A stretch of DNA of 64,000 nucleotides, taken from assembly GCA_943842425.1 (NCBI GenBank), contig CALTBR010000002.1, forward strand, positions 186,001 to 250,000, in the 5' to 3' direction. This DNA comes from UBA974 sp002292405. Lineage in GTDB: Bacteria > Bacteroidota > Bacteroidia > Flavobacteriales_D > Sanyastnellaceae. The position numbers and the translations under genes were made by a program. Shown one piece after another: positions 50,371-57,715 of the stretch. Position 1 is the stretch's first letter. Each line of letters starts with the position of its first letter. The notes under the pieces are model-generated. The model made no database searches. It saw only the letters and a list, made by a program, of their open reading frames with translations, and was not told where the DNA came from.

Positions 50371-52990
50371 GATCTAAAAGCTTATCCTGCATTATTTCAA
50401 TCTTAGCGATAGCATCAGCTTCTTTCTTACGCTCATTAGCTACTACTGAATCAGGAGCACCGTTAACAAAATTCTCATTTGAAAGCTTACCTCTCACACT
50501 CTTCAAAAATCCTTTTTGATAATCTAGGTCTTTCTGAATCTTCAACTTTTCCGCTTCCATATCAAAGCCATCTCCGAAAGGAATATAAAATCTATGGCGA
50601 CCTACCATAAATCCGAATGCACCCTCTACTTTCTCACTTACTTCATCTATACTTTCGAGATTTGTCAGGTGAGAAATAGCAGAATCTAAACCCTTTGGGT
50701 ACCCCTCAGCCTTTTGAATCTTTAGTTCAAGCTTCTCTCGGTTAGCTATGCCATTGTCCTTGCGAATGTTTCTCACTCCGCCCACAATTTCTTTTAAAAC
50801 ATTGAAGTTCATCAACAAGTCACCTTTTACTTCCTCTGCTTTCGGCCAATCTGATACAATCAAAGCCTCTTCAGGTGTCCTCCTTTCTCCTAACCAAGAC
50901 CAAACCTCCTCAGTTAAAAAGGGCATAAACGGATGTAATATCTTAACAATACGTTCAAAGTGGGCGTAGGTAGCATCAAGCGTCTTTCGATCAACAGGCT
51001 CTCCATAAACAGGTTTTACAAGCTCTAAATACCAGCTACAGAATTCTTCCCAAACAAGTCTATACGAGGTCATAAGCGCCTCACTCAATCTAAATTCTTG
51101 GAACTGTGTCTCTAAATCTTTCAGCGCTGCATTTGTTTTGCTCTCCATCCATTGGATAGCAAGTACAGCGTGCTCAGGCTGCTCTTTAGATTCATCTATT
51201 TCCCAACCTTTTACAAGGCGAAAAGCATTCCAAATCTTATTTGAGAAATTTCTTCCTGTCTCACAAAGCTTCTCATCAAACGGTAGGTCATTCCCAGCCG
51301 GCGAAGTCAGCAGCATCCCTACTCTCACTCCATCAGCACCGTACTTATCCATAAGCTCAATAGGGTCAGGACTGTTACCTAAGCTCTTTGACATCTTTCG
51401 CCCCAATTCATCCCTCACAATACCTGTAAAGTATACATTCTTAAACGGGGGCAAATTGCGGTAATGGTATCCACTCATAATCATACGTGCCACCCAGAAG
51501 AACATGATCTCCGGAGCAGTCACTATGTCATTCGTAGGGTAGTAATAATCAACCTCCTGCTCTTTATGCAATCCATCAAAAACTTGAATTGGCCAAATCC
51601 AAGAGCTAAACCACGTATCCATGACATCCTCGTCCTGCTTAAGATCACCCTCTACAATATCTCTACCAGCCTTTTTTGAAGCGGCTTTCAGCGCTTCATC
51701 TAAAGTTTTCGCAACCACGAAATCATCCTCACCTTCCCCGAAGTACCATGCAGGAATCCGATGTCCCCACCAAAGTTGTCTACTCACGCACCAATCCTTA
51801 ATGTTCTCCATCCAGTGGCGGTAGCTATTCTTAAACTTAGCCGGATGAAACTGGATCGTATTGTCCATCACATGGTCTAGAGCAGGTTTCGCCAGTTTCT
51901 CCATATCCATAAACCATTGAAGCGATAGACGTGGCTCAATGATAGCATCTGTTCTCTCACTTCTCCCAACCTTGTTCGTGTAATCTTCTATCTCTACAAG
52001 ATTTCCCAGCTTATCAAGATCCTTCGCAATCTGTTTCCTCACTAAGAACCTATCCAACCCCTCATACGATCCCGCCTCGGAACTCATCGTACCATCAGCA
52101 GCAATCGTGTTAATCACCTTTAAATTATGCTTTATACCGAGATCATAGTCATTCACATCATGAGCAGGTGTAACTTTTAAACATCCAGTACCAAACTCTA
52201 AATCGATATAATCATCCTGAATAATGGGCACCTCTCTATTGCAAATCGGAATTATCGCCTTCTTCCCATGAAGATGAATATACCTCTCGTCGTCTGGATG
52301 AACACAAATCGCAGTATCTCCTAATATCGTTTCTGGCCTTGTCGTTGCGACAGTAATCCATTCATCCACCTCTCCTACAATCTTATACTTAACGTAATAA
52401 AGATGCCCATTCTCTTCTTTGTGTATCACTTCCTCATCGCTAAGCGCTGTAAGTGCAATTGGATCCCAATTCACCATCCTCACTCCACGATAAATCAGTC
52501 CCTCGTTATAGAAATGAATAAACGTATCTATTACCCCTTCGTAATAACCTTCGTCCATTGTAAATCTAGTCCTATCCCAATCACAACTAGCTCCTAGCTT
52601 CTTCAACTGTTCTAAAATAATCCCCCCATGCTCGTTAGTCCAATCCCAAGCATGTCCTAAAAACTCATCCCTACTAAGATCGCTCTTTTTTATTCCCGTC
52701 TCACGAAGCTTAAGCACCACTTTTGCTTCAGTAGCTATTGAAGCATGATCTGTTCCTGGCACCCAACAAGCATTTTTGCCTAACATTCTTGCTCTTCTAA
52801 CAAGAACATCTTGAATGGTATTGTTTAACATATGCCCCATATGAAGGACACCTGTAACATTCGGTGGAGGTATAACCACAGTGTAAGGTTCTCTTTCGTC
52901 TGGAGTGGACTTAAAGTACCCATTCTCCATCCAATAGCTGTACCATTTATCTTCCGTCGCGCGGGGATCGTATTGAGCAGGAATTTCCAT
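50363..52990 (-). CDS. valS: valyl-tRNA synthetase
   Basis: 875 residues. The HIGH-type motif PPPNVTGVLHMGHMLNN (about residues 40-56), the connective editing domain and KMSKS (GRKMSKSLGN) are visible; a C-terminal coiled arm (EAEKLKIQKDLDYQKGFLK) follows the anticodon domain. It charges tRNA-Val and edits mischarged Thr. TATTTTTG on the minus strand (53002-52995) lies only 4 nt before the ATG. Confidence 0.96.
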   Translation of the reverse strand: MEIPAQYDPRATEDKWYSYWMENGYFKSTPDEREPYTVVIPPPNVTGVLHMGHMLNNTIQDVLVRRARMLGKNACWVPGTDHASIATEAKVVLKLRETGIKKSDLSRDEFLGHAWDWTNEHGGIILEQLKKLGASCDWDRTRFTMDEGYYEGVIDTFIHFYNEGLIYRGVRMVNWDPIALTALSDEEVIHKEENGHLYYVKYKIVGEVDEWITVATTRPETILGDTAICVHPDDERYIHLHGKKAIIPICNREVPIIQDDYIDLEFGTGCLKVTPAHDVNDYDLGIKHNLKVINTIAADGTMSSEAGSYEGLDRFLVRKQIAKDLDKLGNLVEIEDYTNKVGRSERTDAIIEPRLSLQWFMDMEKLAKPALDHVMDNTIQFHPAKFKNSYRHWMENIKDWCVSRQLWWGHRIPAWYFGEGEDDFVVAKTLDEALKAASKKAGRDIVEGDLKQDEDVMDTWFSSWIWPIQVFDGLHKEQEVDYYYPTNDIVTAPEIMFFWVARMIMSGYHYRNLPPFKNVYFTGIVRDELGRKMSKSLGNSPDPIELMDKYGADGVRVGMLLTSPAGNDLPFDEKLCETGRNFSNKIWNAFRLVKGWEIDESKEQPEHAVLAIQWMESKTNAALKDLETQFQEFRLSEALMTSYRLVWEEFCSWYLELVKPVYGEPVDRKTLDATYAHFERIVKILHPFMPFLTEEVWSWLGERRTPEEALIVSDWPKAEEVKGDLLMNFNVLKEIVGGVRNIRKDNGIANREKLELKIQKAEGYPKGLDSAISHLTNLESIDEVSEKVEGAFGFMVGRHRFYIPFGDGFDMEAEKLKIQKDLDYQKGFLKSVRGKLSNENFVNGAPDSVVANERKKEADAIAKIEIMQDKLLDLG

Positions 52991-52994
52991 AAGG

Positions 52995-53002
52995 CAAAAA
53001 TA
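52995..53002 (-). promoter_or_regulatory. Bacteroidota -7 promoter box before valS
   Basis: The complement reads TATTTTTG, an exact TAnnTTTG. Only four nucleotides separate it from the valS ATG, implying an almost leaderless mRNA. Confidence 0.55.
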
Positions 53003-53015
53003 GTCTATGAAAGAA

Positions 53016-53041
53016 CAAAGCCACCCCAGAGGATGGCTTTG
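53016..53041 (-). terminator. rho-independent terminator of the DUF1573 gene
   Basis: The minus strand reads CAAAGCCATCC-tct-GGGGTGGCTTTG, a stem of about 10 pairs, followed by TTCTTTC. It lies between the DUF1573 stop (53077) and the valS promoter. Confidence 0.75.
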
Positions 53042-53076
53042 AAAAATAATTTTACTAAAAAAACGTTTATATAAAC

Positions 53077-53532
53077 TTAATTATTTGTCGGTGCACCAGT
53101 AGCAGGCTGTTTTACGGGCACTCCACTAGGAGCTCCAAGGTCAGCAGCTTCAACACGTCCTTTTATACGAATAACTTTCGTTGGCTCGTTTGACGCATTT
53201 GACGTAATCGTCACAGACTTATTAATAGGTCCAATACGTTTCGTGTCGTACTTCACACTTATAGCAGAAGTTGCACCGGGCATAATCGGATCTTTATCGC
53301 ACTTAGGAACTGTACATCCACAAGATCCCTTACAACGAGAGATAATAAGTGGTTCAGTCCCTGAGTTAGTTACAGTAAACTCACAAGCACCATTACCACC
53401 TTGTGTGATAGTTCCATAATCGTGGGTTGCTTTATCTAAAGAGATAACTGGACCGTTGACCACTTCCTGCGCAGAGACGAATGCGATGAAGCCGAGGGCA
53501 ATAATAAAAGTAGAAAAATATCTTTTCATCAT
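53077..53532 (-). CDS. DUF1573 family secreted protein
   Basis: 151 residues. A signal peptide (TFIIALGFIAFVSAQ) precedes a single immunoglobulin-like DUF1573 domain: THDYGTITQGGNGACEFTVTNSG, PLIISRCKGSCGCTVPKCDK and a C-terminal strand ending VIRIKGRVE. The four-Cys loop is typical. Bacteroidota encode many such proteins, with no assigned function. It is monocistronic, ending at the terminator at 53016. Confidence 0.88.
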   Translation of the reverse strand: MMKRYFSTFIIALGFIAFVSAQEVVNGPVISLDKATHDYGTITQGGNGACEFTVTNSGTEPLIISRCKGSCGCTVPKCDKDPIMPGATSAISVKYDTKRIGPINKSVTITSNASNEPTKVIRIKGRVEAADLGAPSGVPVKQPATGAPTNN

Positions 53533-53629
53533 GAAGTTAGTTATTAGCTCATTTTAATTTGAAGCATAAAGGTACAAAAAACAATTCCTATTCTCTAAAC
53601 ACAACTTTCTTGCCAAACTTGCGCTTGGC

Positions 53630-56288
53630 TATTCAAAATGTTTACCATAAAAAAGCCCACCCCGAAGGGTAGGCTTTCTCAATTACATTCATTGACTTCT
53701 TAGTTACAAGAAGATCCAAAGACAGATAAGAACAATAGAAGGTCAGCAGTAGCAGACACTCCGTCACCGTCTAGATCACCTACACAGTCAGATCCACCAG
53801 AGAATTCACAAGAACCGTCATCATCGTTGGCTTCGGCATTATAGTTATCCGCAGCGTCATAAGTACAACCCATTACAACAACTGGTGCACATGCATCACA
53901 CGATGTGAAACATGGAGTCCCATTGCCCGTAGCTGCATCAGCAACATTTACAACACGGTTTCCTTCACCATTACTACAATCTCCGTTTACATACTCATCA
54001 TCACCCCATGCATTACCATTTATGAATTTAAACTCATAACTTCCGTTAGCAAGTGCAATTGCGTACTCATATACTCCTCCTCCTAAATCAGTACAAGCAG
54101 ATGCAGCAGGATCCCATCCTTGGAAAGCACCCGCGATGTTAACACCTGAAGTTGCTACTTCAGACATATTTACCTGAAGTGTTACAAGGAATAAACAAGA
54201 ACCATCGTCTGTATTTGCAGCAGCGTTATAGTTTGTTGCTCCATCATTCGTACATCCAGAGGTAACACAGTTTCCGGCATCACATCCAGCAGCAGCGTCG
54301 TAGTTGTCAGCTCCTGCAGGGTCTGTACATCCAGGGTAAGTACACATGCAAGGCTTAACTCACATGGGTCTCCAGAGAAGTTACACGCATCTGGTACTCC
54401 ACAACCAATTGTGAAATTATTCATAGGTGCAGCCCATAAGTACTGTCCCGCTCCGGTAGTCGCATCTGAGCACTTACTGCAATCGGAGAAATCCAGAATG
54501 TACCATTTCCTACCATAGGAATGTTGTTCCCAAGAGCAGCCACAGTCATGCCAGTTCCACAAATAGAGAACTGAACAGTTGATGCAAGAGCAGCAAGATC
54601 ACCAAGTAATCCAGTTGGATCTGTAATTCCAGCCATTGAAAGAGGAGTAGCACCATCACCAACGATGACACCATTGATGCTTACGTCAGGATTAACACCA
54701 CCACCAACTTCACAACCACCAGCAAGAGACTCAAAAGGAGTACCTGATAATGTCAAACCAACTAACCATACAACGTCAGCTCCAGTAGGAATATCTGTTC
54801 CTTCTAAGTAGTCACAAGATCCGTCATCAATCGTTGCAGCTTCATTGTAGTTACAAGCAATCGCAGATGTACATCCTTCAATATTTAATGACTCACCATC
54901 ACAGTTGTAGCCAGCGTCTGCATATGAACAAGATCCGTCGTCTTCAGAAGCAAGAGCATTAAAGTTACAAGCAGTCGTATCTGTACAACCAGGTCCATAA
55001 GTAGCTACACCCATTGCCAGCGCCAAACGAGGAGCTGTGTAACCCTGGATAACATCAATCCACATGTTTGCCTCTGTTGGGCCCATATCTGGGTTTAATG
55101 TCATCTGAGTAGCCGCAAATCGCTGTTCCGTTTGCATCATCGTATGCCTGTGCAGCCGCTTCATCACTCCACCACTGCCAAGGAGATCCATCGAAAGGCT
55201 GTGTTGGTGTTCCATCCACGTAATCATTAAGTACTGGAAATAAACCATCAGATCCACCGTTAGCGATAGCCTCTAAAGAAAGAGGATCGCTAAGACCTGC
55301 TGACTGGAAAACTTCATTGTTATTCGGAGCTGGGTATCCGTTAATTTCAGCATGAACGTCATAAGCACCACTTACTTCGATAATTTGGTTTCCTGTTGTA
55401 GGAACGATAAGTACTCCAGTTGTATAAGGAGCAAATGGATCGTGAGGAGTTTGGAATGAAACCATAGGAACATCTCCTTGGTCTAACCAATTCAAATCTC
55501 CCAAAGCACCACCCATATTCATAGAAAAGCTTACATCAGAAGAATAGTCAGGGTAGTGACCGATACAAAGTTGACCCATAATTGGGTTACCGTCTGCATC
55601 CGCTCCAATAGGAATTTCAATTCCGTCAGTTGTAGCATCTGGATTTCCATGTATCGCTTCAATGACCATAGGTACTTCTGCAGTTGCTGGATCACCGTCA
55701 TTGTCATACCAGAACTTAGAAATAGGAACGCCGGTGTCATCAAGAATAATATCGTTGTAATCAGATATTGTCGCAGCTGCATAAGCAACGTATCCACCAG
55801 TACCTTCTCCGAAGTAACCTATTTTCGTAGGGTCAACTCCGAACGTGTTTCCTTGAACATCAGCGTCCATACGGAAGTAACGAACGGCTGTACGAGCGTC
55901 CTGAACACCACGATAAGCAGCTCCGATTAACTGAGTACTACGCTCAGTTTGAGTTGCTGCAAGTGGGTTCCAGCCTAAACGGTAATCAATAGAGGCAACA
56001 ACGTATCCCATACGCGCGAATCGAGAACAAATTTCAACGGCACAGTTGTCATCTCTATCACCAGTAGCTCCTCCATTTACATAAGTAGGAAGGAAGTTAC
56101 CTGTGTGTAGGTAAATGATAAGAGGACGGTTTGTTTCAGTATCACCAGATGGTGTGTATACATCCATATTTTGAGGCAAAGCCATCGGAGGCAAACCCTG
56201 TAGAGTTGTAATTACAGTCACATTGGCTGCGTATGTAATATCAGAAGTTACAGTCAACACACTCAAATACTTCGTCCACGTAACGAAC
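53630..56288 (-). repeat. left arm of a 2.65-kb inverted repeat (diverged copy)
   Basis: Base-by-base comparison of blocks shows long identical runs against 57776..60422, interrupted by short clusters of differences. The match ends on one side just past the terminator and on the other at GTTCG before the hydrolase coding region. This arm is 12 nt longer, accounted for by indels of 1, 3, 1, 2, 2 and 3 nt. Confidence 0.9.
53652..53677 (-). terminator. terminator of the minus-strand hydrolase copy
   Basis: AAAGCC and ACCC arms pair with GGGT and GGCTTT around a CGAA loop; read on the minus strand a T6 tract follows. The same element ends the plus-strand copy at 60375. Confidence 0.9.
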
Positions 56289-57416
56289 ACCTGAACCAAC
56301 AGAACCTATACAGTCATCTTCATCATCACAAATCCCATCTCCATCAGCATCAGAGCCACAAGTTCCGCCACAAACTCCTAAAGCATCCAGAACTGAATCA
56401 CCATTTGGAACACCAGCACAATCACTGCAAGATGCATTCCAAACTGGGCTAAAAGAACTATCAAGATTGGTCATTCCACCACCTGTGCCAGAAATCCATG
56501 TTTCTGTACAATCTTCTGGACTCGTATAAGATACCTCATGAGTTGTCATGTTGTAACAATATGCGACATGACATACACCACAATCATCAACTGCACCTAC
56601 GCAATCATCTACATCATCACAGATTCCATCAACATCCCAATCATTACAACCATCACAACTTTGGTCTTCACCGTTAAGTGAAAGAGCATCAAATTCAACA
56701 GCACCACTTGAGAATTGGAATTTCACAGCACGGTCAAATCCAACACCAGCCACAGTAGTACCATTTGATCCAAGAGTTAACGCTTGAGGATTTCCGAAAA
56801 AGTCACTTCCATTAGCAGTGGTTTTATACACTCGATAGTTGGCACCGCCCTCTGGAAGAGAGGTGATATTCATACTAAAAGACTGGGAAGCTTGACTTGC
56901 GGCTCCATCCGCAAGAGTTGTTGCAACAAGGAGATGAGTCCATGTTGCATTTGGTCCATCTACAAAAGCACCACAAACCGCAATAGGTGTACCTTCTGCA
57001 TCAGAGGGGAAACATGCATCAAGCGATTCACCGTTGAGTGTAAGAGCATCAAATTCAACAGCACCACTTGAAAATTGAAACTTGACTGCACGGTCAAATC
57101 CTACAGCAGCTACAGTAATACCGTTCGAACCTAGAGTTAAAGCTGTAGCATTTCCAAAAAAACTACTACCGTTGGCAGTGGTTTTATAAACTCTATAGTT
57201 GGCACCGCCCTCTGGAAGTGAGGTGACATTCATACTGAAGGATTGGGCAGCTTGACTAGCAGCTCCATCCGCAGGAGTTGTTGCAACAAGAACATCTGTC
57301 CATGTGTTATTAGGCCCAACTTCAAAAATACTACAGTTGTCAATTGAAGAAGATTGTCCAATTAGGAATGAGCTTGAAAGCATCATTGCTACGAATAAAT
57401 AAAAATTTCTTTTCAT
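56241..57416 (-). CDS. secreted repeat protein, 5' open part of the frameshifted hydrolase gene
   Basis: 391 residues from the ATG at 57416 (signal RNFYLFVAMMLSSSFLIGQ). Two 97-residue repeats (GPNNTWTDVLVATTPADG ... FDALTLNGE, and GPNATWTHLLVATTLADG ... FDALSLNGE) are followed by DGICDDVDDC/DADGDGICDDEDDC thrombospondin-3-like calcium motifs and a Cys-rich DCAGVPNGDS segment. The last residues, GVRYVDEVF, are homologous to the mature N-terminus of the intact hydrolase, after which the frame shifts and stops. It could be a secreted product by itself, but no secretion tail is present. No function is assigned to the repeat. Confidence 0.7.
   Translation of the reverse strand: MKRNFYLFVAMMLSSSFLIGQSSSIDNCSIFEVGPNNTWTDVLVATTPADGAASQAAQSFSMNVTSLPEGGANYRVYKTTANGSSFFGNATALTLGSNGITVAAVGFDRAVKFQFSSGAVEFDALTLNGESLDACFPSDAEGTPIAVCGAFVDGPNATWTHLLVATTLADGAASQASQSFSMNITSLPEGGANYRVYKTTANGSDFFGNPQALTLGSNGTTVAGVGFDRAVKFQFSSGAVEFDALSLNGEDQSCDGCNDWDVDGICDDVDDCVGAVDDCGVCHVAYCYNMTTHEVSYTSPEDCTETWISGTGGGMTNLDSSFSPVWNASCSDCAGVPNGDSVLDALGVCGGTCGSDADGDGICDDEDDCIGSVGSGVRYVDEVFECVDCNF
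56670..57317 (-). repeat. two tandem repeats of about 290 bp within the N-terminal module
   Basis: Two copies encode 97 residues each, sharing ADGAASQ, SLPEGGANYRVYKTTANGS, VGFDRAVKFQFSSGAVEFDAL. They are separated by a short Cys-containing linker (SLDACFPSDAEGTPIAVC). DNA identity is high in the central part. Confidence 0.85.
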
Positions 57417-57451
57417 AATATTATTAATTAAATTACTTGTATTCAGAATAT

Positions 57452-57474
57452 CATATTGTAAACTGTACAATATG
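57452..57474. promoter_or_regulatory. 9-bp inverted repeat, possible operator
   Basis: CATATTGTA and TACAATATG form perfect arms around AACTG, centred 47 nt upstream of the minus-strand ATG at 57416. It lies in the 299-bp AT-rich gap (57417-57715) between the two divergent copies. No TAnnTTTG promoter box was recognised in this gap. The position fits a repressor or activator site, but a simple hairpin is possible. Confidence 0.4.
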
Positions 57475-57715
57475 TAAACTTAACATAATAATATATTACT
57501 TACCAAACATTTAGATATAAAATATCTTCTCTAATTCATTTAGATAATTAAAAAAAAGGAGCCCTTATGGTATTTATGACTATAATATAAACACTGCTTT
57601 AAACCGGTAAATGTTTGTTTTATAGCTATAAAAAGCTTAATATCGTAGTCTAAACAGCAAAAAAAAAGGATTAAAAATTTAACACTATTAAAAATTAATT
57701 AATTAAAATAAATCT

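Larger units (their letters stand above)
53700..57416 (-). pseudogene. frameshifted long form of the secreted hydrolase gene
   Basis: Joining the pieces would give a protein with a signal peptide, two 97-residue repeats, calcium-binding-like DxDGDGxxD segments, the alpha/beta-hydrolase-like region, DGSC repeats and the dockerin-like end. Relative to the intact copy there is +1 nt near 56250, +1 near 55125, +2 near 54470 and +2 near 54350, giving open pieces 57416-56241, 56299-55055, 55257-54421, 54562-54182 and 54347-53700. The shifts sum to 6, so the last piece returns to the first frame. True decay, a silent donor copy or assembly error are all possible. Confidence 0.65.

Noticed and set aside
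52755..52775. TGGCACCCAACAAGCA, sigma-54-like
   Set aside because: It lies inside valS with poor spacing from any start codon; treated as chance.
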